The position numbers were made by a program, and so were the translations under genes. The notes below the pieces were generated by a model, which was not told the DNA's origin, made no database searches, and was given only the letters and a program-made list of their open reading frames with translations. Source: Pilaira anomala (taxonomy: Eukaryota; Mucoromycota; Mucoromycetes; Mucorales; Mucoraceae). From it: a stretch of DNA of 64,000 bases. Where the stretch lies: NCBI GenBank assembly GCA_025716855.1, contig JAIXMQ010000057.1, positions 1 through 64,000 on the forward strand, in the 5' to 3' direction. The number at the start of each line of letters is the position of its first letter. Positions within the stretch are counted from its first letter, which is position 1. This document shows, one piece after another, positions 49,078 to 63,837 of the stretch.

Positions 49078-50320
49078 TTAATCTTCTTCCATGGCATCTG
49101 CTTTATGTTTAGCTTGTTCTTCTACAGCTTTCAAAAAGGCTTTTAAATCTATTTTAAAATAACTTGGTTAAGTAATAATAATAATAATAATAAAATCTTT
49201 CTCATTTACCTTTTTCAATCTCGAGTTCTTGAATAATAAAGTTAAGTTCATCTTGTTGAATTGCGAATTTCAAAAGTTGCAATCTTTCTTTAAAAGGTTG
49301 ACTTTGAATTAACTGGTCCAAGTCTTGTTGTTGTTCACTAGAGATAAAAGGAAAGAGAGCAGAGCGAATTTGATCATCCTTAAGAATTGTAGCAAGTGCG
49401 TCCTTATTTGATACTTGTTCAAATGCAACAGCCGATTGTCCTTCTGGTATAGAGATATGATCCAATTTAGACTTTAATTCTGTCCATTGAGAATTAGCAA
49501 GTACATGTCCATTAGAAGGTAAAGCGGAAGAAAGATGTCTATTGATATATTTTTAGCAAAGTATATATAAATAAATACATATAAAAAGCAACTTTACCCT
49601 AAATTACCAGCATCTTGAATGAATTGTAAAAGATTATCTTGTGTCATATTTTCTAAATCATCTTGGTTACCTGATAAAATTTGCATTAAATCAGAATGAG
49701 CATTATCTTCAAACTCAAGATCACTTTCACGACTGTTGTTACCCTCTTGATGAGCACTTTGAGGATCATTGATAAGTTGATTGACTCTCTTTACAAGTTC
49801 TTCATCCTTTTCTGATTTCTTGCTTTGCATCCAATAAAATACTTTTTGACTGGATGATTTGAATTTTAAGATATATACGCGACCTGTTGTACATTGATCT
49901 ACGCGTAAAAGTTCGGCTTCGTCTGGAAAGATAATAAAGTCCTAATATTACAATATTCTTCTTTAGATATGAAAAAAATTCTATTGTTTCTTGTGCTTAC
50001 TTACGTCTTCAGGTTCAGAAGATTTACGTTCTTTCCAGTAAAAGTGCATAAGTTGGTCATCGCTCTACTCAAAATAAATACATTAATATCTAAAAAAAAA
50101 AAAAGATACTTGTTATCTGTCTTTACTTGATCCATGTAGATAACACTATGAATAAAGAAGTATTAAATCATATATGCAAAAAAAAAACAATAAAAATGCA
50201 TACTTTATCACTTTACCCCTTTCTTGTATCTGGCTTTAATAAATCGCCTTCTCTAATACATTTACCAGCGTTAAATTCAACAAGGTGGTTATTTCTTTGT
50301 GTAGTTGGGAAAAGACTCAT
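49078..50320 (-). CDS. RPN13: Proteasomal ubiquitin receptor RPN13 (ADRM1)
   Basis: Exons 50320-50217, 50145-50127 (19 bases), 50064-50005, 49941-49598, 49538-49210 and 49148-49078 join in frame to about 308 residues. The Pru (PH-like) domain holds LVEFNAGKCIREGDLLKPDT, KGVIYMDQ, LMHFYWKERKSSEPED, DFIIFPDEAELLRV, GRVYILKFKSSSQKVFYWMQ, matching RPN13 in order. This domain binds ubiquitin and the RPN2 tail. A helical linker is followed by the DEUBAD domain (about 190-300: SKLDHISIPEG, RSALFPFISS, LQLLKFAI), which binds UCH37 in animals. Yeast RPN13 lacks that DEUBAD, so this is the animal-like long form. The acidic C-terminus ends ADAMEED. Confidence 0.93.
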
Positions 50321-53300
50321 TATTATTTATTCTCAAAAATAAAGAGAGAAAGAAAAAGAGAGGAGAAACACAATAAAAAAATGGGAATGCTTTAACAGAC
50401 AGATGACGCGGCACAGCGCGCTGTTTTAATTTTCCGTTCTTTTGCTCTAAAATGAGTTTAATTGCATAATAAAGAATAAGTGTGTGTGTGTGAGAGAGAG
50501 AAAGCCGAGCTGTTCACGTAGTATAGTATTAAGTCAAAGTATATATAACCATATTAAATATGGTAAGCGTTTTCTTAGAGTTTTCTCATTGAAAGAGTAC
50601 ATACAATTTAGCATTTGCAAAAAAAAAAAAAAAAAAAAAAAAAAACACTTTGCAGGTGGTCTAGTATAACGAAGTAATGTCGTATCCAGGGAGAAATTTC
50701 TTATTGTATAATAATCAAAGAGGAGGGATAAAGTTAAAAAAACAATGATTTATGCAAGAAAAAGTGGTCTCTTTTTTTTTTTCTCTTTTTAACTCAAAGT
50801 TAAATAGTACAAGATGCTCGTAAGACGATACACGAGATTATAAGAATCTTTTAATCAAAACCTTACACGTATAACGTCAAATCTATCGGGAAAAATATTT
50901 AAAATATGAAAGTTTTTTTTAAATAAGTCAAAAGAAAACGCTTTGAGTCATATTATCTCGACTTTACTTTTCTTATTATTATTTTTACATAGACAACTTG
51001 ATTAAAAAAAAGAAGCGAGCTTAAAATAATAGAATAAAAAAAAAAAAAAGTTTACTTATAATCGTGCTTGGCTTTGACCGCGATTTTTTTTTTTTTTTTT
51101 TTTTTGAGAGCTCGGAAAAAACCATTTGTATTCAACTCAGTTCGCTTTCTTCAAATAATCTAGTAGCATTCATAATGAATATCTTTTATATATCGCTTAT
51201 TCTTAAAAGAATCACTAAAATTTATGGTATCGTTGTCATAAAGATTGATACAATTTTGTGCTTGCTGATTTAGAAGACTTTTTTTTCTTTTGGCCTTCAA
51301 TTCGCCGGAGATTAAGGTTTACCGGTTATTTAGAGTCATTGGAATCATTTCCCTTTTGAGATCGTTCAGATGCGTGCACACAATAAATGTTGATTATTGT
51401 CTCCACTTTTCCGCGTTCAGGAACAGATCGCAATCTACTTTATGATCTTATTGACAGTTGCTTGTTCGTAGTACGACGATATGGTACAAGACTCAGTGTT
51501 TCATAGAAGGAAGATGACCTACTCGCTTCGTTTGCTAACGGCTTACCTCACTACTAAGGAGCCAGAGAGCGAATATATTTCCTCATATTCAATACATTCA
51601 ATCTGCACAAAAAAAAAGGGGGACATTTGCTATTGAGATCTATTAGTAGAGAATAAATCACTTTTTTCTGATCAAATGACTATCGATGAATCTTTTTTCT
51701 AATTATTTATAATAAAGTAAATACTGAGCTTTTTAAAATCTCTGAACTGTTATTATATTCTCTTCCAAAAATGATACCAAATATGCTACAGTAAAACGTA
51801 TTAAAAATCATGCTATCGAAAAAACAATTCGAAGTAGTAAGTCCTCCCGGATCCTTTGGCATGCTTGCCTATTAAAAGGCCAGCAAAGCCCTGATTAAGT
51901 GTACAGCCAATTTATTTACAGAATATAAGTAAGTTACACTGGATGGCTATTAAATTTGGGCATTTAAAGCAAAAATGTATTCTCCTGTGAATCACATGTA
52001 CTTCAAAGTAAACAGTTCAAACTTTCCTTCTTTTCTTAAATAAACTATATTTTATCCACAACCTTATTTTTCAAGATAGCAATACATATACTGAAATTCA
52101 TAGACATAAGCTCATAGCAAATGTGTCAATTATGCACCTTGTCAACATCTGTCAGTTTCATTTGGAAAATCAAAAGACAATTTAGGGACCACGGCTTTAC
52201 TTTTGCATGATTCTGGAGCAACCGGGTTGACTTTCAATATTTTCACTACTAACTGTTCGACCCCCGGGCCACCGACTTTCCGGCACCTCCTAATGTACAA
52301 CCCGGCTGCTCCTAAAGTAAGAAAATACATACATTTTTAATGAGTATCGATGTACGTATTTGTGGTATTGATAGTATTTTTTTTTTTTAAAACAACACTC
52401 GATGACGTTTTTTTAAGGGGGAGAAGTTGTTATTACGTGCACTGTTAATTATAAATCGACATCAATAGGAGTTGAACTTGACAGCCTGGGGGTGATGAGT
52501 CTTATATATATACGGAATTTGTTAGAAAATTAAATGATGAATCGACCAAAAGACTTTGTTTCAGTTAAGGAGGCAGTTCGAGCTCTATTATTATGTAGTA
52601 TGAAATGAACTAATTAGAGGTTTGTAGGATATCGAAAGCTAAAAAAAACAACAACAAGGGAGAATTTTTTTTTTTTTTAGGAAGAGCCCAGTTCAAAGGT
52701 TTAGCGGGTGATTACCCTCTTAAATCGTCTGCACCTCCCTTTCATTACTTAAATCAGGTATGTATATGGCTGAATCATTTGTTTAGTAATATTCTGTACG
52801 AAATCGGTAACGGGGCTCAGGGGAAATTTTGTATAATTGCAAAATTCGAAACATTCAAGGGAAAATTACCTTTTTAAATAATATCAGATCAGTGCATGAA
52901 TACTACATGTCACTCAAATATCGTGTACGACATAAAGGTACGATTGTAGAATAGAACGTTATAGTAATCATATGGTGAGAGTTATATTTATCAAAAAAAG
53001 AGTAGGTAACTTCGAAAGAAAGCACATATTTATGTGGTTGATGATACATGACACGTATATGTAAGGTATACTTTTGTTTTTTTTAAAAAAAAAAGGTACA
53101 ATATGTGATCCAGTCATTAGGTTTTATTTCTAAAAAGTTTAATAAAAGAAAAAAGCCTCGGCAGAGATAGAACTTGTGGTTTACTGGGCCATAATAATTG
53201 TATTTTTCTCACACAAATAGTATTACACAAGTATCAAAGCAGAAGTACATTAAATAATTAAACAAAGTATATATCCTTGACAACATTTATACTTACACCA

Positions 53301-54972
53301 TAAGACGATTGTTTCTACATTATGTATGGATTAAATATGTTTTTACTTGACAGTGCTGTGAATGTAATATAGCGTAACTCAATTTTAAAGCTTTGTGTTA
53401 TTATGCAGTAACAAAAGTTGACTGTAGTAGCAACTTTGAATAATAATGTACTAAATGTCTTACGACAAAAATAGTTAGCATTGGTTTAGAAACAAAAACA
53501 AAGAATGATTCTTTTTCTTCATATTCTTTTTTTATGTATATTTATTTTTGTTTTATCCAAGTAACATATTTACTGAAAAACAAATGTATATATTTAGTTA
53601 ACAAAGTATTTAATATTGATACTAGTTAAATGAATTGTAACAGTACACAATATAAAACCTGTGTTCTAAACACGTGGAATATAACTTAATAACAGGTTAT
53701 TCAAACCATACAGAAATAAAAAAGCACAGGTCTAACCAAAAAGCCTTTTATCGAAACTACACGATTGTTCATCGCGTTACCGGTTTCGGGGGGAGGGGGG
53801 GGGGGGTAAAATCATAATGTTTTAGAATATGCATACACCTATTGGGTAATTCTAGTACGGATTTGGGAAAATGTGTTGCTTGAACCTTAATTGTTCCCTT
53901 TTTTTTCATTTTTTACATACGAAGTAAAATGGATTTCATATTATAAAAATAAAAAAAATAAATAAAAAGGGACGAAAAAACTAGTTTTTATTTTATTTTT
54001 TGTTTATGGAAAAATAGTGTGCTATATTGTTTGTTTAACGTTACCTTACTACGGGGTTTTTTTTTTCACCATTAAAAAGCTACAAGCACGATTAGAGCTA
54101 CGGCCACATGAGAGAAATAGACATTGATTTCATTATCCTAAAATGTTTAAATTCCTTTGATGACAATTATGAAGAGCTTTCGTTAGCTTTTAAACTTCAC
54201 TATTTAAATCATTGCTCCTATTCTTTTCAATCTAGAATAAAATTAAGCAAAAAAAGAAAGTATATTGAGTTACATCTCCAAATATATATTTTTTTATGCC
54301 GCTTATTTAAGTTATATTGCGACTTTCTGTAACCAGAAAAAAAAACAATAACATATTCTAACTATTGTACACATAAGAATATAAAAGGAGAATAGGATAG
54401 AATGAAATTCAGCGATCGAACGAACATTCTTTCTTCATGTATAGTAGCGTTAGTAGTTGGCGGAGGAAATGATCAATTATAGGTTATTAGAAAATTTTCT
54501 TAATATATGCTATTAACTATACGGGTCTCAGGAAAAAAATGCTTCCCTAATTCCATCCCATGTATAGGCGCCACATTTTGGTGCGCTTATCTTTTTTTTT
54601 TTTAGTACTTCAATTTTTATATACAAATACTTACTATTACCAGATTAAATTACTTTCAATAAAAATGAATACTCGGCAATAGAATATTCATATATGTCCG
54701 TGCGCATTTAAATATAATTAAAAGTGGCACAAAGAACTGGTATGGACGTATAGATTAAAGAAGAAACGAAAAAGAAGAGAGATACGCGCTAAAATAATAA
54801 GGAGAAAAAGTGTATACGCAACTTTAAATTTACAAAAAAGATTTCATTTAAAAACAATCAATATAATAAAATAGAGACTAGTCTAGATGCGTAGTTTAGG
54901 AGAAAGGCATACTCTATTAGAAGTTGGTTTTACAATGTTATCTCTCTATTTTTTTTTCTCCTCAGAAAAACA

Positions 54973-55004
<32 letters not shown>

Positions 55005-55560
55005 CGCGTTTAAATATGAAAGCCCCGTTTGATTTAACATTGAATCTAAGAGATAGGCATTTATAACACATTATGAGGCTGTGATTTACATGATATTTGT
55101 TTCTGAATTAAGTTATTCAAGAGTGTGTGAGAGTATCATCTTGTTTTTCATGCGATAAATAAGGATAAACAAAGCGATTCGATTTAAAATAATTATTAAG
55201 TTTTTTTGTAATAAAAACAACTAGTAACAGGAATAGCATTTTGTCATTTCACGCCAATTCATGTTTTAAATTACCAAGGTTTAAATGTATACCATGCTTT
55301 CTTATGTTTGTATCACGCTTTTATGGTATATATATATATATTTATATCTACTTTAAAAGACGTCATCTTTTCTACTTGTAATTACAAAGACTTTTTTTTT
55401 TTTTGATAATAAATGATTTATGTATTTGTTATAACAAAAAATTTACAAATAAATGATATATATACGATGAATATAATCGAAAATAAAATAAAAGAAGAGA
55501 AAGAGAGATAAATAAAGGAATAGAGTTATATAGATGTTATTTTTTTTTTTACGCTCATTC
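50321..55560. other. Gene-poor 5.2 kb region
   Basis: AT-rich with no gene I can name. Notable items are an 18-base G-rich run (53788-53806), a (GA)n tract (about 54973-55003), and two short orphan open frames: 52142-52330 minus, 62 residues, and 54108-54332 plus, 74 residues. Neither has a recognisable motif, and both could be relics of transposons. No convincing tRNA found. Confidence 0.5.
53788..53806 (+). other. G-run (possible G-quadruplex)
   Basis: Six G, one A, twelve G in an AT-rich surround; enough guanines to fold as a G-quadruplex or slip during replication. Confidence 0.6.
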
Positions 55561-56462
55561 TCAACACACTGAAACATTATAGAATCCAGGAGGTATATTT
55601 GGAGTTTGTTGTTGCTGACGAAATGCTTGTCCTGTTGCAGGGTTTATAATAGGTATTGCCCGAGCAATGGTAGGAAGATAATGAGATTGCTGATTATAGT
55701 TTATAGCGCAATTATCACCAATATAATAATTGCTATTGTAGTTAGCAGCGTTACTACCATTACTACTCACACTGCTAATACTGCTAGTACTACTTGTAGG
55801 ACTAGCATTGTTTTTATATGCAACCCATTGAGCCATAGATGGAGAAGTATTTATTTTTCCTGGATGTTGTTGCTGCACAGGTACAGACACAGGGGTCATA
55901 TTGCTTGGATTAATAATGGGAATTGCTCTAGTAACTGCACTTGATGAGTTTTGTTGTTGATTTTGTAATTGTTGTTGCAATAATTGATGTTGTTGATGCT
56001 GTTGGTGTTGTTGATGCTGTTGTTGTTGATGCTGATGTTGTTGATGCTGATGTTGTTGATGCTGATGTTGTTGTTGACGATGGTTATAATGAAGCTGTTG
56101 TTGTTGTTGTTGTTGTTGCTTTGGCGTATAATAAGACGGTGGGGGAGAATGATTTGGTGAAGAATAAGGTGAAGTGCGCTTTTGAATTCTTTCCCGATGT
56201 TCGGTAACCTAAGTTTTTTTTTTTTTTTAATATATTAGTATGTGAATCAAAATAGAAAATATAGTCAGTTTGTCATACCTCTTCAATATGATAAATAGGG
56301 CAGAATTCATGGTCATCATAAAAGTTACGTGCCAGTTCATGTTGCGTTCTAAACTGTTCCAGTCTTAAATCTATTTTTCTTGTTAATAAACGCAAATTCC
56401 TTCTCAAGAAATGATTACTTACTAGAGACAGTAGTTAAAGAAATAAGATTACTAGAAGACAT
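55561..56462 (-). CDS. Gln/His-rich protein with repeated RAIPIINP motif
   Basis: Exons 56462-56423, 56370-56279 and 56208-55561 give about 259 residues. I do not recognise the family. A compact N-terminal part (about 1-60) reads SNLRLEQFRTQHELARNFYD then HEFCPIYHIEE and VTEHRERIQKR, a likely helical or conserved unit. The middle is a long Gln/His-rich run encoded by CAA/CAT repeats. The C-terminal half is Ser/Asn/Pro-rich and carries a near-identical short motif twice, TRAIPIINPSN and ARAIPIINPATG. Nuclear or RNA-related regulators often look like this, but nothing proves it. The N-terminal splice joins keep frame, which supports a real spliced gene. Confidence 0.65.
55980..56110 (-). repeat. 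CAA/CAT-type coding trinucleotide repeats
   Basis: Two runs of Gln/His codons in the exon above; the second unit on the plus strand reads TGTTGTTGATGC-like. It is likely length-variable. Confidence 0.7.
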
Positions 56463-56797
56463 TTTTTTTTGGGGGGTTTTTTTTTTGAGAGTGAGAGAAA
56501 GAAGAAAAGAAAAGAAGAAGAAAAAACTCGAAAGTGGGACGATTATGTTATATGCAACAAAAAGGAGAAGGGACTACTTTTTTTAGACAATGTTACACTT
56601 GCCTTTTTGTGCACCTTTGAAATCACAAAATAAGTTAAAGTGTTGTATTATATTTATTTATGCTGTTATCAGATGATCATTTAAATAAACTCTCCAAAAG
56701 CTACTAATTTCTCTCCCTTCAATTGACCTATCGAATTATTTGATTTTTAATATCAACGTTTTCCATTGTTTTCTTTTTTTTTTTTTTTGTTATGTTT
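56463..56797. other. Spacer between Gln/His protein and eIF2B relic
   Basis: AT-rich, no gene seen. Confidence 0.5.
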
Positions 56798-57179
56798 TCA
56801 ACTTGATTTCTTTTTCACAATATATCCGCCTGTGACGTCAAAATCCTTTATAACTATTATATTTCTCTTTGCATTGTTACAGATAATACATCCGTCAATT
56901 TTAACACTAAAAAAATATATGTTACTTCTTATTCTCCTATTTCTCATAGATTTATACGTACTTGTCTTCGATAACCACGTGGTCCGTAATAACTGAGTTA
57001 ACAATCTTTACGTTCTTGCCAATAACACAGTGTGCTCTCACACAAGATATCTTGACTAAAGATATTTCATTAATCTTGGTATATTCACCAATAACTGAAT
57101 CATTACCCACTTGCGTTCTAGGTACAACTTCTGCACTAGAAGGTACACGTGTGATCGAACCACCCTGCTGTGTATAGCC

Positions 57180-57210
<31 letters not shown>

Positions 57211-58075
57211 ACATTATAAATACACAAGGAGTAATAAAAAACCAGGATTTTTTTTAAAAAAAAAAAACTTACATAACGATATTATATTACCACAATCACA
57301 GAAACCACCACAGTAAACATGGACATAAGTTCTAATAGAACTCTTAGAGTTAGAACTAATAGTATCAGCAAATTCATCATCTACTTCAGCTGATTGTGTT
57401 GTAGAGAGTGCAATTGCATTAGCAAGTAAGTTTCTGTATATAAATGTGTCTGTATAACAGTAACCATTAGTTTCGATTTTCCTTTCTTTGTCATCCAGCT
57501 ATTCACACTTGTTATTTTTTTCTCTCTCGGTCAACTTCTTTTGATTATTGCCATTTTACCAATAAAGGTATCAGATTCTTTGAAATAAGCATAATATTTT
57601 CCTTTTCTGCAACCATATATTAATATAGCCCATCTCTTAAAGATATACAAGTGTGCCTTTTGTGAATCTGTATGAGCTCTAACTCGAGGGAATTTAAAAT
57701 TGTGTTTGTCTGCTGATTAGTCTCATCTATATCTTCCATTATCACTATTTTCGTTTTTCCCTTATATACTATCTATTTAATAAAGACATAACGCTTAGAG
57801 AAATCATCATCCTCTGAACGAATAGCCTTATAAAATAAAGCATTACGGATAGTATCAATATATACATAAGACAAAAGATCTATCAATCAGTCTACTTTTT
57901 TTTTTATCTCGGTTCCTTTCTTTTCTCTTTTACCGTCGTCTTTGCTTGCACTTTCAGTAGATCCAGGCCCATAAAATATGGCACTAAAAGTAGGATCGTA
58001 TACGCGATGAGCGCTAAGGAAATTACGAGGGTTGATTTCAGTAATACGCAAGGAACTACAATAAAGTCTCTCTAC
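56798..58075 (-). pseudogene. eIF2B gamma subunit (EIF2B3/GCD1) pseudogene
   Basis: Minus-strand blocks in family order: DFIVVPC, NPRNFLSAHRVYDPTFSA, FKFPRVRAHTDSQKAHLY with IFKRWAI, then a frame change to NLIPLLVKWQ and a stop. An NSKSS-rich stretch follows, then the left-handed beta-helix repeats SAEVVPRTQVGNDSVIGEYT, CVIGKNVKIVNSVITDHV and VKIDGCIICNNAK. The C-terminal end KDFDVTGGYIV is intact with its stop. The 5' nucleotidyltransferase start is missing, a deletion breaks the frame just after VVPC, and there are further stops. Introns remain (one clear GT-AG intron splits EDN|VKID near 56910-56960), so this is not a processed copy. Sequencing error could cause single indels, but not several breaks plus the missing start. 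A functional copy would be expected elsewhere in the genome. Confidence 0.75.
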
Positions 58076-58245
58076 ATAATATTATCTTGTCAATATCTTT
58101 CTCACTACAGATATACATACATTTTTTTTTACCTTTTTTAGATGATTTGACTGGCTGAACCTTTTTTCCACCTCCCCTCCCCTTGGCTATTGTACCACCT
58201 TTTTTTATTATCAAAAAAAAAAAAAAAAAAAAAAAGGAAATTTAT

Positions 58246-59802
58246 TTAATTAAAAATGGGACAACGCCAGACATCATTAATATCTTCTTCATCAATTAAC
58301 TCTTGTTGAGAAGCAAAAAGAGCGTCTTTAACATAAACAGGGTCTCTCATACCTGTAAATACAGTACCTATTTCAGTATGAGATAATAAGAATCGAAGAG
58401 ATTTAATTGAGAGTGGAGAATAAGCGTCTTCTGGAACATCCTTCATGGAAGGGCATAATGCAGTCAAAATACGATCGAGTTCATTGTTTTTGCGAAGTGT
58501 ATCGATATATGCATAATCCACAATATCTTTTGTTAATGCTATAACAGACTTTTTTTTTTAAAAAAAAAAAGAGAAAGAAAAAAGGATTTAGTACATGATA
58601 CAATGATAATAGTTGTTATAATCACCTCTCTATAGTTTTCAATCCAATGCTCATAAGCAGCTAATTCTTGATCACTTTGTAATTCAATAGCAAAATTACG
58701 AAGATCTTCTAAATCGTTTTGAAGGGTAGGTAAAACCTGTTGTGTTAAATAATGTCTAGTTGCAAAATGGTTTTGAGATAATCTTGCCAAGTTTTCTGAT
58801 AATACTTGACCCCAAACAAATTTAGCTGTTAATGCTTCTTCATCTACAGGTACTATAGAAGAGATATTAGAATGATACGTGCAATTAAAGTGTTATATGG
58901 TATATTTACATTCAGACATGACATCGGATTCTAATTTAGCTACTTTTTCAAACGAAGTTTCCATTTTTGACATAATTTCATGCTCGGCTAGATATAATTT
59001 TCAATATGACAACTGTATATCATATTATTTGATTGATATTTACCTGGTCCCTTTCCATTTGCACCCAACTCATGATTGACTAAAACTCTAATTTGTCCAT
59101 TGGCAATTGCATTCAAAGGTCGATTTGTCATTAAATAAATATCATTTTCCTATTTGAAGCCATAAGTATAAATATTTTAAAATGCTAGAAATCTATAAAT
59201 GCTTACCTTTGCAATTTCAGCTACAGTTTTCTTTTCATTGCTTTCACATGTCACAATGGCATCACGTTCATATAAATTGAAAGGTACTTGAGTGGCGACA
59301 AAATTTGCAGGGTTAGGACATGCTTTTAAGATATCTGTGAGAGAGATATGATCTGCTGCAGCAGGTAAAGCTAATGTATTTGAACAAATACCATAACCAC
59401 CAATTGTACCCGATTTCACAAGTCCATCAAGGTAACTGAAACTTTCTGTCAAGTCCTTGTATAATTGAGCTAATGTATATCTCTAAATAAAATTAAATGA
59501 GTACATATTGCTTTGTTATTTTAGTGTTATATTTTTTACTCTATTCTTGGAAAACATCATACGCTCAGGTGAATTGATCATAAAGATATCTAATTTATTG
59601 GTCTTTAATCGATCTAATGATGTTTGGATTTGAGATTCCAAAACTTTAGGACTGATTGAATGAAAGCTCTTTTCTGTTAATTGTACATAATCTTGATCCG
59701 GACTAAAGGCACTGATATCTTTTGGACTGAGATAACCTGATTTAGTGACAAGTGTAATGGACTATGTTTATTTTTGTGTTAATTCATGCTTAATTCACGC
59801 TT

Positions 59803-59876
<74 letters not shown>

Positions 59877-60175
59877 TCTCGAGATATTTTCCCCTTTTTT
59901 ATTAAATTATCCAATGTATTACCAATCAAAATTTCACTACGGCCTTAATATTATTACTATTGGGGTTTTTCTTTTCTGGTAAGGAGGGGTTATTATAGCG
60001 TTATATACATACCATTTTCAAAATTGTTTCCTGTATCAATAATATTTACACCACCTTCTAAAGCAGCTGTAAGTGCCTGAGCATGAATAGGTGTCGAAGC
60101 TCTATAACTTCCAAAACCTAAACGAGTGACTTGTTGACCCGTCTTTGGAATGACATTCTTAAGGAGTTGACTCAT
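58246..60175 (-). CDS. Aldo-keto reductase-fold protein, likely inactive
   Basis: Exons 60175-60013, 59943-59876, 59761-59540, 59482-59207, 59149-59044, 58987-58910, 58852-58626 and 58548-58246 join in frame to about 480 residues. The AKR barrel is recognised from LGFGSYRA, NIIDTGNNFENGRSEI, ITLVTKSGY, the GGYGICSN strand, NRPLNAI and SLRFLLSHTEIGTVFTGMRD. Of the catalytic Asp-Tyr-Lys-His tetrad, Asp47 and Lys84 remain, but the Tyr site is Phe52 (DTGNNFENG) and the His site is Asn140 (MINSPER). Reductase chemistry of the usual type therefore looks unlikely. A helical insert of about 130 residues sits between the last two barrel strands, explaining the length (typical 280-350). Cofactor binding may persist. 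The intron after exon 2 carries a 69-base A tract on the gene strand. Confidence 0.85.
59805..59873 (-). repeat. 69-base homopolymer inside AKR intron
   Basis: T run on the plus strand, A run on the transcript, directly after the donor GTAAAA of the intron 59875-59762; it makes up most of that 114-base intron. Confidence 0.95.
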
Positions 60176-63537
<3,362 letters not shown>

Positions 63538-63837
63538 ATAATACATCTCCCACTTTTATCATATTTTTCCCCCTCTTCCATCTTTTTTATAACCAAAATC
63601 AAAAATAGCATTAATATTTTTATTTTAAAACCGAAATTATAAATAAAAAAAAATTCGAGTTGTTCCAAGTAAATTTTTTTGCATTGTTGTTATACAAAAG
63701 TACTTTATGGTGTTACAATCTCATATTTCATATTACGAAACTCAGTCACAAGTGTAAAAACTTTACACACACATTATATTTCTTCTTTTTACCTTTTCTC
63801 TATTACTACTTACTCTTTTATCCTTTTCTTTTACGTT
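63538..63837. other. Spacer enolase / Zn2Cys6 gene
   Basis: AT-rich 3' flank of enolase and CT-rich leader of the next gene (63781-63836). No gene seen. Confidence 0.5.

Noticed and set aside
52465..52510. Possible tRNA-like sequence (GGAGTTGAACTTGACAGCC).
   Set aside because: The T-stem does not pair and no cloverleaf can be drawn.
53155..53205. tRNA-like end (GCCTCGGC-AGAGATAGAACTTG) followed by A-rich sequence.
   Set aside because: Only a T-arm-like piece on the minus strand; no matching 5' acceptor or anticodon arm could be paired by eye.
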